The notes under the pieces were generated by a model that saw only the letters and a list, made by a program, of their open reading frames with translations, ran no database searches and was not told the origin of the DNA. 23,822 nucleotides of DNA from Silene noctiflora. Taxonomy: Eukaryota > Streptophyta > Magnoliopsida > Caryophyllales > Caryophyllaceae. Positions 12,401 to 19,025 of the stretch are shown here, in pieces. The position numbers and the translations under genes were made by a program. The first letter of the stretch is position 1. Each line of letters opens with the position of its first letter. The stretch covers positions 45,003 through 68,824 of the forward strand of contig VHZZ01003311.1 in assembly GCA_009801015.1 (NCBI GenBank), given 5' to 3'.

Positions 12401-15400
12401 ATGTGAAAACCAAGATTAAAGCGGCAAAATTGGGTTGTAAAATAATACGGCAGTATTTAGGCTTGAATCCACCAATGCATTTAAGAGTAAAAAAACAAGT
12501 GCATTATAAAAAATAAAGCTAAAGTAAGCAAAATGTGAAAACCAAGATTAAAGCGGCAAAATTGGGTTGTAAAATAATACGGCAGTATTTAAAAATTGGT
12601 TCTTTAAGTAAAATGGTAAACAGGTAAGTAATGATCTGAAACTCAAACTATATCTTCAACATTAATTCTTTCTCTCCACAATGCCCCCTCAATTGTCATA
12701 CTCTCACTAATCCCAAAAACATTCATATCGCTTTCAATAACCCTTATCCTTTTCTGTTTCGGTCTATCCGTTCCCCTAGCAATATTATCCTTCTCCATCT
12801 CTCAATCTTCCTCACCGATGCCTTCGGTACTATTCCCCGCACATCGCAAAAACGACCTTAAACGATTTCCCCTCATCTTATCTTCGATTGACGCAACACC
12901 TACTTTTCCCGGACCACATTATTCCTCAACCTATTGCTTCTCAAAATATATACATATTGTGAAATTTATGTATTTGTTTTGTACAAATATGATATTAATT
13001 CTGTAATTTTAAGTAGGGATTTATCTTTTGTATAAAAAAAGACGAAGGTTTATTTAACTATTTACTCTCTCTCCAATTCTTGGATATCTTCCACCTTCGA
13101 ATTGACATCTTACTTAAAATAATAAAAATATAAAAGTAGAGAGGAGAAACAATAGGTGGGGCACTTGTTTGAGAGAGAAGTGAAAGACCTTTTTAGAGAA
13201 AGTAGAAATCAAAGAAAAGGAGCTAGTATTTTTTTAATATTTTTAGTTATTTAATTAATTATTATCTAATTGGTGTTCCCATGATTTTACTCTTCATTAA
13301 CAGTGTCAAATATTTGTAGATAGTATAACTTTCATGCAGAACAATATTTTTTCCTGAAATAAATGAAAGTTTTGCATTTTTGTGACTTCCTCATTCTTGA
13401 TCGTATATGGACTACTATATTTTATTTTATTTTTTCAGTTTTTCCCCTTAATTCTCATGATTTTACTTGTCATTGACAGTTTCAAATATTGATTTATGGT
13501 AACTGACCCAAATCATTTTGGGAATAAGGCTCTCTTTTTTAGTTGTTGTTGTTGACTCAGCTTTGACATCCTTCCATTAGGGTATATGCCACAAGGACCA
13601 CCCAATGGTAGTCACAAGCCAGGAGTACATCCCACCGGATTCCCTATGCCTCTAGTTCCCCTTCATCCTTATCATGGAGCACCACCGGCTCAACCATATG
13701 CTATTCCCGCTCGAGCTGTGCATGGCCCTGTTGGAGCTGTTCCTCAAGTACCCCAGCCTGGTGGCCGTGGCTTTGGTGCTGGCCGAGGTAGTGCTGCTCC
13801 TATTGGCAGTCACCTTCCTCACCAGCAGGGCTCACAACAGCCTATTGGAAATGTTGGGCCTAGCTTCAACTTTCCCCCAGAAAGTCCTAATAGCCAACAG
13901 TCCGTTGGTGGTCCATTGTCACAACCTGGCTTTGTTTCTAATGTTAGTATTTCTTTCAGGCACTTGATTAGTTTTTTTTCCTCCTCTGTTGTGTCCTTGA
14001 GTTTTCCTTCAAGTCATTGTTAGCTTGTTACTGACATATAACTTACTGTTGTTAGGGGCCTAACCAATCTTTCCGTGATGGATTCTCTCTGGGGGGATTG
14101 TCACAGGTATACCGCCCCTCCTTCCATTTTAAGAAGTCCATTCCTTGGTCTCCGTAGCCATGTAATTCTGATGTACTAATATATATGTCCAATACGTTAG
14201 GACTTCTTGGGGGATGATTTTAAGAGTCAAGGATCCCATGTTTCTTACAATATTGCCGAGTTTTCAACACAGGTATATTTTTTTTACGTTGTGCTCTGAG
14301 TATGTATGCATGGTAGTAAATTGTTGTATTGGTCGCAATTGTGGTTGTACGACAATCATATTGTGGTACCCTGTCTGACATGATGGTGTGGAAATGACCG
14401 GGTTTATCGTGGCCTTTTTTTTAGTCCGTCATATATGTTATATCAGTGGTATTGCTCCTGCATTTGCTGTCTCTAATAGTCTTTCCTAGGGTTGGCTATA
14501 TCATTAAAATAGTGGCTACCTGTTGTCGACTTATATCAGCTAAAGATCAATTGTGAGAGTCAAATATTGGCTGCCTGTTGTCTACCTGTATTGGGCAAAT
14601 ATCATTGTGATTGTCACATATCGGCTATTTGTGAAAGGTTCTTCACGGTTGGGAAAACACTGTGGTAAGCTGAAAACCTGTATCTACCACAAGTGATCAG
14701 ATGATCCTCGCATATTGGCCTTCATGTATTATCGTGGCTGCATGCTGTTACTGGTTTTGACATGTGCATGGTCCCTTTATCATATTATTTGAACCCGCAG
14801 TACTTTTTCTAGGTTCCCTTGCTGATATATTAATAAAAAAAATGTATGTTCATATTTCAGGATTTAGAATCATATGGACTTGGTTGTCTTTTCTATGGTT
14901 TGTCTTCTTTATATGATGTGTGTTTCCTTTGCTAAAATGACATTGTGATGCCTGTTATGTATCTGACTCATTTTATTGTTCGTATTGCTACAATGGTGTA
15001 TTTCGAGGAGTCATAAGCCTTATATGGTCCATATTTTTTTTCGTAGTTGCTCTTTCATGGACATGAATTACTCTTTCACGGACTTTTTACCATAAAGTTT
15101 CCGAATACTACCTTTCACAATAACAAAGTTTTACTCCCTTCTCTCTTCTAAACCCTAATCAAAATAACTTCAAATTCTCCAATTATAATCTTAATTTTCA
15201 TATTCAACAAGTAATTATTTTTTTTATTCATCAACTACTTTAATTAATTACACCAGATGAATTGTTTTCCTATACATCTGGCCTCCAAGTGATAGATAGA
15301 TTACACAAATACAGGGCATTGAAACTACCAGTAGCAAATGCTGTTCGCATGAAGCAATAGATTCGTTGGAGTATCAAATTCACATACTTGATGGCCAAAA

Positions 15401-16911
15401 TAGTATTTTTAAGTAAGGGAAGCGAGAAAGTCTAAATGCCATAGATCGTTAATTTTGCTCATAAATTCACGTAATTGTTTTTTTTTTTTTTTTAATGTAT
15501 CTGAATCACTCTTTTATGAACTTTTTACCTTTCTGAACGATGGTGGTCGTTGTCGGCGGTGGCGGAGTCGGTGGTGGGTTTTAAATTTAGAGTAAATTGG
15601 GAGAGAAAAAGGGAAGATAAAGTGGAGGAGAGGTAAAAATAGGAAGGGTAAAAAAGTTATAGTTGTACATGAAAGAGTAATTTGTGTCCATGAAAGAGCA
15701 TCACCCTTTTTTTTTTTTTGGAAACACAGCTTTCCTCTGTATTGTCCTTAGTTTCAGAAGGCCCTAGGTGAACCACGGCGATGAGGGGTTGTAGTGCCAA
15801 GGCCCACAGTTTTTGCAGACAAATTTTGTATTTTCAATATATATAAGATATCGTGCATCAATACTTTTCTTTAGAAAGTAAAGTCATAACATGTAACTAT
15901 GTAAGATAGGGGTAATGGGCAAAGGGAAGGGTAAATAAAAGAATTACTAAAAATATGGAATGTAAATAGAAGTGCATGTCACTTTCTACACCTTTATGCA
16001 TAGGATGCCCCAGTGCGTTTTGGCTTGTGCTTCATTCAGCCTTGAGCTCACGCGTGCCTCATGCGTGTTTTTTTAAACTAAGGCATTTTCATCTTTATGT
16101 AGTTTTAGGTGTGTCAATCTATTGTATATGTGACAGGCTTCACAAAGTGGATATTCAGTTGATTATGCTACCCAAGGAGCACAATCTGGATTTCCTGCTA
16201 GCTACTTGAACCAAAACTCTCAGGCAGGATTTTCTCGTTTTGGTGGCGGGAATGATTTTATGTCTCAGGTACGTCAAGGCTCTTCGCACCTCCTCATATG
16301 TTGTCTCCCTTGTTTGCGTGTTCTTATCTTTGCTCTTTTCAGGACTATATGGCTCATGGATCACAAGGACTTTTTACCCAAGTTGGCTTCCCTGATCCGT
16401 CTCAAGAAGACACTTCTCAGGGCCATTTTGGTGCTGGGAATGCTAGTCACCTTCAATCACAGGTGATCAGTTATTCTTTAAGATAGTTGCAACTGTTCAT
16501 CGAGAACACTGTCTGTGGCCCATGGAACACTGTAGTTTATCTTTTGGGAGATGGTCTTGTGCGTTTGGAGTGTGAGCCAAATCGTTACCCATTATCAAAC
16601 CCCATATTAGTAATTTTTCATTTGAAAAATCTCACCTAAATAATTATGGGAGACTCTCTTTTAAGTATGTGTCAAATCTGAGTCAGGCGTGGTTTTATGA
16701 CCAAGTCTGAGTGCTGTTAGCTTTGACAAATTTCATAGAAGATTGCTTATTAATGCAGGCCTTGATGAACCCTCTGTATTCTCACTCCTTTCCACACTAC
16801 AACACACAGCCATCAAACTTGCAGAGTGAGCCGCCTCAAGCGCAGGCTCAGGCCCAGCCTAACCAGCATGGTCAAAGTTTTCAGAACCACAAGGGCCAAT
16901 ACAGTGGTTGA
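407..16911 (+). CDS. UPF1: UPF1, ATP-dependent RNA helicase of nonsense-mediated decay (29 exons)
   Basis: Complete gene. Exons: 407-925, 2753-3004, 3114-3284, 3569-3619, 3778-3870, 3991-4086, 4256-4306, 4395-4513, 4921-5029, 5292-5414, 5495-5566, 5960-6031, 6379-6445, 7200-7342, 7415-7486, 7832-7960, 8958-9113, 9826-9939, 10063-10161, 10238-10315, 11124-11258, 11788-11862, 12007-12121, 13581-13942, 14056-14106, 14201-14272, 16137-16268, 16343-16462, 16759-16911 (TGA). All introns are GT..AG; only introns 8, 13 and 23 split codons. The product is 1266 residues, close to Arabidopsis UPF1 (about 1254). UPF1 is a cytoplasmic 5'-3' RNA helicase that triggers decay of mRNAs with premature stops or long 3' UTRs. 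Visible motifs: Cys/His domain from C134; Walker A GPPGTGKT 504-511; APSNVAVD in exon 11; DEST 650-653; GDHCQLGP from 675; QYRMHP 715-720; VDSFQGRE 840-847; ALTRAR 876-881. The N-terminus and the last ~300 residues are rich in SQ/TQ, the target of SMG1-type kinases. No frameshift or missing catalytic residue is seen. Exon borders are by eye and need cDNA. Confidence 0.96.
1301..1364 (+). repeat. Diverged direct repeat in UPF1 intron 1, copy 1
   Basis: GGAGAATCTTGTAATGAG... to ...GAAAGAACCAATGACGGC resembles 2257-2325, which has GAGAATCTTTTTAATG and GGAAAGAACCAGATATGG in the same order and spacing. The copies flank the intron 1 MITE. The similarity was judged by eye over about 65 bp with several mismatches and a short gap, so chance cannot be excluded. 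Confidence 0.3.
1624..1940. mobile_element. Stowaway-like MITE in UPF1 intron 1 with internal duplication
   Basis: The element is flanked by TA at 1622-1623 and 1941-1942. The left end CTCCCTCCAAAAATTTGG and the reverse complement of the right end, CTCCCTCCAATTATTTGG, match over about 30 bp, continuing into GAATTG. Inside is a near-perfect tandem duplication with a 130-bp period: copy 1 at 1641-1770, copy 2 at 1771-1894, each starting GAATTG(T/C)GACATTTG. Length is 317 bp. It has no coding capacity, as expected of a MITE. Confidence 0.85.
2130..2205. repeat. GCGCTTTGTCGCC short repeats, intron 1
   Basis: GCGCTTTGTCGCCTCGTGCTT is followed at once by a second GCGCTTTGTCGCCTTGG copy, within a row of CACCTTGC and GCACCTTT motifs. 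A related motif ACTAGGTGCGCC lies at about 1571-1582 on the other side of the MITE, partly in reverse complement. These may be the two arms of an older element into which the MITE inserted. No family name can be given. Confidence 0.4.
3569..5029 (+). other. UPF1: UPF1 stalk and 1B beta-barrel insert (exons 4-9)
   Basis: Residues 315-487 run from [17 protein letters not shown] to [10 protein letters not shown]. In the known UPF1 fold this is the helical stalk plus the 1B beta-barrel, which sits over the RNA channel and passes the CH domain's regulation to the helicase core. Six short exons of 51-119 nt encode it. Exons 8 and 9 share the Gly-451 codon (GG at 4512-4513, A at 4921). The intron 8 donor follows AGT GG directly, so retention of this intron gives a TAG stop at once. 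Confidence 0.85.
4514..4920 (+). other. UPF1 intron 8, nothing recognised
   Basis: This 407-nt AT-rich intron starts GTAGG and ends TACAG. It has a T-rich tract near 4757-4780 but no repeat, RNA gene or mobile element that I can support. Confidence 0.6.
5871..5936. repeat. 25-bp tandem repeat before UPF1 exon 12
   Basis: GCATATAATAAGATTTGCTTATTGA occurs twice (5871-5895 and 5896-5920), followed by a third partial copy to 5936. The first two copies are identical. The array ends 23 nt before the exon 12 acceptor at 5960, so it occupies the region where the branch point should lie. The rest of intron 11 (5567-5870) holds nothing I recognise. Confidence 0.85.
6278..6582. repeat. Perfect 20-bp direct repeats flanking UPF1 exon 13
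   Basis: TTTTGTACATGGGCGTTACC occurs at 6278-6297 and again at 6563-6582, in introns 12 and 13. Between the copies lies exon 13 (6379-6445). The flanks outside the 20 bp are not similar. The source is unknown; possibilities are two pieces of one repeat family or a local duplication. Confidence 0.7.
6712..7128. mobile_element. Outer Stowaway-like MITE, UPF1 intron 13
   Basis: TA at 6710-6711 and 7129-7130 flank the element. The left arm begins CTGCCTCCATCAG and includes GACTTTGGTGGT; the right arm's reverse complement begins CTCTCTACATCCCG and includes the same GACTTTGGTGGT about 46 bp in. The inner element at 6823-6995 interrupts it; without that insertion it is about 242 bp. The ends are diverged, which suggests it is older than the inner element. 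Confidence 0.6.
6823..6995. mobile_element. Inner MITE nested in the intron 13 MITE
   Basis: TA at 6821-6822 and 6996-6997 flank the element. The left end GTCCCTCCTTTTCTTTAACTT pairs imperfectly with the reverse complement of the right end, CTCCCTTTATTGCTTTGGTT. The body is a series of diverged CCACTTTTTCTTTTTGGT units. It is 173 bp long and lies wholly inside the outer element. Confidence 0.6.
7487..7831 (+). other. UPF1 intron 15, nothing firm
   Basis: This 345-nt intron ends TTTTTTTCAG before exon 16. A short TTGTTGTTATTGTTGTT run at about 7785-7801 resembles the tail of the LINE remnants elsewhere in this gene, but nothing LINE-like precedes it, so I leave it as a simple repeat. Confidence 0.5.
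8290..8816 (+). mobile_element. RTE-type LINE 3' remnant, UPF1 intron 16
   Basis: Reading from 8317 to a stop at 8458-8460, the frame [14 protein letters not shown]... then [14 protein letters not shown] and DYKV resembles the C-terminal part of the reverse-transcriptase ORF of plant RTE-clade LINEs, which typically read KGKFYRT..RPAMLYG and HKM..AEMRMLRW. The stops and a frame change near 8310 show it is dead. At 8771-8816, TTAGCTCACCCCCAATC and GGGACTTAGGTTTTGTTG match the usual RTE 3' end (LTPNLFGT...) before a TTG-rich tail. It lies in sense orientation. The assignment is from remembered family motifs, not a search. Confidence 0.55.
9114..9825 (+). other. UPF1 intron 17, nothing recognised
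   Basis: This 712-nt AT-rich intron runs from GTATA to TTGCAG. I see no terminal inverted repeat, tandem array, RNA gene or coding remnant in it. Confidence 0.55.
10598..10817. mobile_element. Stowaway-like MITE, UPF1 intron 20
   Basis: TA at 10596-10597 and 10818-10819 flank a 220-bp element. The left end CTACCTCCAATCCATTCCAA and the reverse complement of the right end, CTCCCTACAATCCATTTCAA, match over about 30 bp and continue as ATTACCCA versus ATTAACCA. A second CATTCCAAACTACCCATTCC follows the left arm, so the left arm is partly duplicated. Confidence 0.8.
11403..11648. mobile_element. Diverged Stowaway-like MITE, UPF1 intron 21
   Basis: TA at 11401-11402 and 11649-11650 flank the element. 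The left end CTTCCTCCGATCCAATCC and the reverse complement of the right end, CTAACTCCAAACCAAACT, share an imperfect match. The left arm also resembles the intron 20 MITE (CCTCC.ATCCA.TCCAAA). It is followed by a T tract (17 T at 11706-11722). Confidence 0.5.
12258..12940 (-). mobile_element. Antisense RTE-type LINE remnant, UPF1 intron 23
   Basis: Read on the minus strand, 12912-12848 gives [19 protein letters not shown], close to the KVGVAPIEEKMRENRLRWFGHV block near the C-terminus of plant RTE LINE polyproteins. Further along, about 12790-12660 gives RPK..., SDMNVLG and, after a frame change, [12 protein letters not shown], which fits the following RPKKTW..VI..DM..LG..DM.LDR..WR.RI block. 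The 3' end lies at 12316-12258 (GGGACAAAGGCTTGGTTGTT on the minus strand). Frameshifts and a 132-bp tandem duplication in the 3' part show it is inactive. Family motifs are from memory. Confidence 0.65.
12323..12586. repeat. 132-bp tandem duplication
   Basis: The unit starting ATTTAGGCTTGAATCCACC at 12323 is repeated at 12455 with only a few mismatches (for example AAACAAAC versus AAAAAAAC, CATTGTAAA versus CATTATAAA). Each copy ends in AATACGGCAGT. It lies inside the 3' part of the antisense LINE remnant. The few differences suggest a fairly recent duplication. Confidence 0.9.
13065..13225. mobile_element. Possible MITE, UPF1 intron 23
   Basis: TACTCTCTCTCCAATTCTTGG at 13063 and the right end AAAGAAAAGGAGCTAGTA form a weak inverted pair bordered by TA. 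The body has GAGAGGAGAAAC and GGTGGGGC...GAGAGAGAAGTGAAAG, common in such plant elements. The inverted match is poor, so this is tentative. Confidence 0.3.
13440..13553 (+). mobile_element. Second RTE-type LINE 3' end, sense orientation, intron 23
   Basis: GTAACTGACCCAAATCATTTT then GGGAATAAGGCTC and GTTGTTGTTGTTG (to 13553) is the same 3'-end pattern as the antisense LINE remnant at 12258-12316, on the opposite strand. Upstream, TGATTTTACTTGTCATTGACAG (about 13458) is a diverged copy of TGATTTTACTCTTCATTAACAG (about 13284). No RT coding match is visible, so only a short 3' piece remains. It ends 27 nt before exon 24. Confidence 0.55.
14273..15047 (+). other. UPF1 intron 26, first part, nothing recognised
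   Basis: There are loosely repeated phrases such as GTGGCTACCTGTTGTCGAC (about 14511) and TTGGCTGCCTGTTGTCTAC (about 14568), about 57 bp apart, which suggest an old local duplication. No RNA gene, ORF or mobile element can be supported. Confidence 0.45.
15048..15700. mobile_element. Inverted-repeat (foldback or Mutator-like) element, UPF1 intron 26
   Basis: The left end TGCTCTTTCATGGACATGAA and the reverse complement of the right end, TGCTCTTTCATGGACACAAA, match and continue TTACTCTTTCA, giving a ~32-bp terminal inverted repeat. A diverged direct copy of the left arm, GAATCACTCTTTTATGAACTT, lies at about 15505. The interior holds a 5'-leader-like CTTCTCTCTTCTAAACCCTAA (about 15140) and a GGTGG/GGCGG-rich stretch (15541-15580), unlike the surrounding AT-rich intron. 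T runs lie just outside both ends. It has no transposase ORF, so it is non-autonomous. Confidence 0.6.
15701..16136 (+). other. UPF1 intron 26, last part, nothing recognised
   Basis: This AT-rich sequence runs from a T tract (15707-15719) to the exon 27 acceptor GTGACAG. It includes GCCTTGAGCTCACGCGTGCCT (about 16039-16059), part of a GC-rich patch like the GCGCTTTGTCGCC repeats of intron 1, but too short to classify. Confidence 0.4.
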
Positions 16912-17560
16912 GAGTGTACGAGAGTTTGCCACAAATGGGATTAATCTTCAATATCTGTAACTTGGTTTGTGCCATCCAATGTGCCGCCATATAAATCAAA
17001 TGGAAAATTAATATTCCCGCGGGGAGGTTGTCATTATTTATCGCCACTACCACAAACGTTCAGTTAGTCCAAGAGTGGCGGCTTAAAAAGACATGTCTAA
17101 TACGGCAAAAAGACAGCACAAACTAAGGCGAGAAGAAGGATGATCCACATTATCGGTACGTACTCTTGTCTAGAAAGGCTAAAGAAAAGAAAATCATTTT
17201 TTGTTGGCGAGATTATTGCATGACCAGGCTTGTGCGTGAGGGTTCAATTTTACCGGAGAACAAATGGGCATACCGAATAAGGCCCGTTGTTGATAAAAAG
17301 ATAAATAGCTGAGTACAGAAACTTGTACAGCAATGCAGGAAAAAAAGGCTACCTGATTGCCGAATCCTTTCAGCTCTATCTGGCATGTAATTAGACTCCA
17401 TTATAACTAATTATATATAACAGTGATGATGCCGATTGTGTGTATTGTTTCTTAACACTTGTGTGATGGTGAAAGATAGGTTTGATTGTGAAATTAATTA
17501 GTTGTGTTAATTATGTCGTTGTAATCCATTGTGTTTAGGTTTTTCTAATCTTCATTTCGA
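16912..17560 (+). other. Probable UPF1 3' UTR and end region
   Basis: No further conserved coding sequence follows the TGA. AT-rich signals that could serve the plant poly(A) machinery occur from about 17297 (GATAAATAG) through TAATTATATATAACAG (17407-17422) and TTGTAATCC (17519), so the 3' UTR may be 400-650 nt. The true cleavage site cannot be fixed from sequence. A CCCGCGGGG palindrome-like patch lies at 17017-17025. Confidence 0.45.
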
Positions 17561-17638
17561 CAAGCTGTGACTGTTCTTGCTTGCTTTCTTTCTTTCTTTT
17601 CTTTTGCTATTTCGAATGTACCAGAAAAACGTAAGCAA

Positions 17639-17709
17639 CATTTTACAAGGGCCAAGTCATGTTGCTGTAATGCAGTAATGGGATGATCATTTTACAAGGG
17701 CCAAGTCAT
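17639..17709. repeat. Perfect 22-bp direct repeat, period 49
   Basis: The unit CATTTTACAAGGGCCAAGTC followed by AT occurs at 17639-17660 and 17688-17709. The copies are identical and 49 bp apart, just after a CTTT microsatellite (about 17585-17603). The source is unknown. Confidence 0.8.
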
Positions 17710-17739
17710 ATGTCCTCCAAATTTGTACTTGAAATGGTA

Positions 17740-18620
17740 TGACTCAAGTGCATGCTAATCAATAGGATCTAGCATTACTCAAGTCGGTATGAGTTCCACT
17801 TCTACAAAGTCCCACGGTAAGCTAACCCTGTGTTGCAAATGCCTAATCCTCCGTCACCTTTAACATGGCCCAAAAAATCCTACTGCACCAATGAATAACG
17901 GACCTTTTCCTCCATTCCCGCCCAACAGAATTGTGACACCACAATAATCGAGTTTCTTAGGCAGACTTGCCCAGTATTTGGAATACCAATAGAAAGTAAA
18001 AACAAAGAGTGGGGATAAGCAGAGATGAGAGTCATTCTACCCGCGGGGTGACAGAAACCATTCCACGCCGTGATACGCTTACACCCATCTTCAGCTAGGC
18101 CATTAAAAACTTGCTTTTTTAATCTTCTAAATTCGGTAGGGAAGATCCTCTAATTCTAATACGACTCGCTAAAAATGCTGATTTTTCATAATCGGCAACT
18201 TGTCTAGTTGTCCGGCTCCCGTACATTCCAAGCATCAATAGTAGCTCACAACTTGGCTTGTTTGGCTAGGAAAGGTTAGCCCACGTAACACCGCCATCCC
18301 TTCTAAGCTCACCTGAACCTCACTCTACCTTAGTCCTCTCTCCTCTTTATAAACCAAGTTGCAGTCTCAGTACTTGCCCAGATTGGTGTGGAATGTTGGG
18401 ACGTGCCTCTATACCATCATCAGTTCATCACTGCCTGATTTCAAATTTTCAATGTTCAGGCAGTACTGAGACTTTTGGCCCATTTGGAGGCCCAAAACAG
18501 AGTATTTCATCTTCTCAAAGACGTGCCTCTATTTGCAGGCTGTCTTGGCCTGGGAATGCTCAAGAAACTCATACCAAACAAAAGCCTTGATAGCAATTGT
18601 TTGTCCAGCAACTAGTCATT
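17740..18620 (+). pseudogene. Unidentified coding-like remnant between the two genes
   Basis: This stretch is less AT-rich than its surroundings and contains short peptide-like runs in the plus frames: MPNPPSPLTWPK (about 17840), APMNNGPFPPFPPNRIVTPQ (about 17888-17947, then a stop) and STETFGPFGGPKQSISSSQ (about 18463-18520). Stops and frame changes break them. The composition is Pro/Gly/Ser/Gln-rich. I do not recognise the family. It may be a decayed gene, an extended 3' region or simply low-complexity noncoding DNA. Confidence 0.25.
18431..18463. other. Short inverted repeat
   Basis: CTGCCTGA (18431-18438) and TCAGGCAG (18456-18463) form a perfect 8-bp stem around a 17-nt AT-rich loop. 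It may be a chance hairpin; no terminator-like or microRNA-like extension is visible. Confidence 0.3.
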
Positions 18621-18941
18621 TACTGGTTTATCCAGAAATTGACCTTTTTTTCAAAAATACAGGTAAAGTTGCGTACATCCAGTTTTTGTACCCCGTCGTA
18701 GACAAGAACCTTTGACGTATGGGGACGGGTTCACATTACAGAAGCAGTGTGTCTCAAAAGAACTTTAGTATATAAGATTATGATATTGGTGGTGTAATAT
18801 ACAGGAGGATATACATTGCGTGTAATATACAAGTGGAGCACATATATTTCTTTCAGTACATCGTGGAAAATAAGAAGAAAAAAGATAAACGTGCAGTAAA
18901 TTAACCATCTCTGTCGATGAAGCCATGCCATCGACAAAGGG

Positions 18942-19025
18942 TCATAACATGGCTTGAAGTCGCCATGGATATCCGCCCTCAAAAGCTTCGTCTAATACAT
19001 CTTCCACTCTCTTGGCAAATATTAT
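18942..19025 (-). other. LON2: LON2 terminal exon with non-standard PTS1
   Basis: Minus-strand 19025-18942 encodes [18 protein letters not shown] followed by YPWRLQAML and TGA. It aligns with the Arabidopsis end (VILAKRMEDVLENAFEGG... then SKL), except that the last five residues differ. The acceptor is GGACAG. The intron before it is only 77 nt (19026-19102). Confidence 0.8.

Larger units (their letters stand above)
12007..16911 (+). other. UPF1: UPF1 C-terminal Gly/Pro and SQ-rich tail (exons 23-29)
   Basis: Residues 933-1266 form a low-complexity tail. Exon 24 (362 nt) is the Pro/Gly-rich part, with GRGFGAGRG and PHQQGSQQ. Exons 24-29 contain 16 SQ or TQ dipeptides by my count. In animals, phosphorylation of such sites by SMG1 recruits SMG5/6/7; plants keep SMG7. 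Exons 25, 26, 27 and 28 each start and end in phase 0 and each ends with SQ or TQ encoded at the CAG|GT donor. The stop is TGA after HKGQYSG. Confidence 0.9.

Noticed and set aside
12258..13553. A 1.3-kb DNA transposon with ~50-bp terminal inverted repeats
   Set aside because: The arms match LINE 3' ends with TTG tails and the left arm follows RTE-like coding blocks, so two oppositely oriented LINE remnants explain it better.
17425..17490. Box C/D snoRNA starting at GTGATGATG
   Set aside because: There is a C-box-like motif but no D box or terminal stem at a suitable distance.
18942..19025. A hidden downstream exon giving SKL to LON2
   Set aside because: I looked for a Ser-Lys-Leu-stop pattern on the minus strand over about 18600-18940 and found none by eye, though an exon further away is not excluded.
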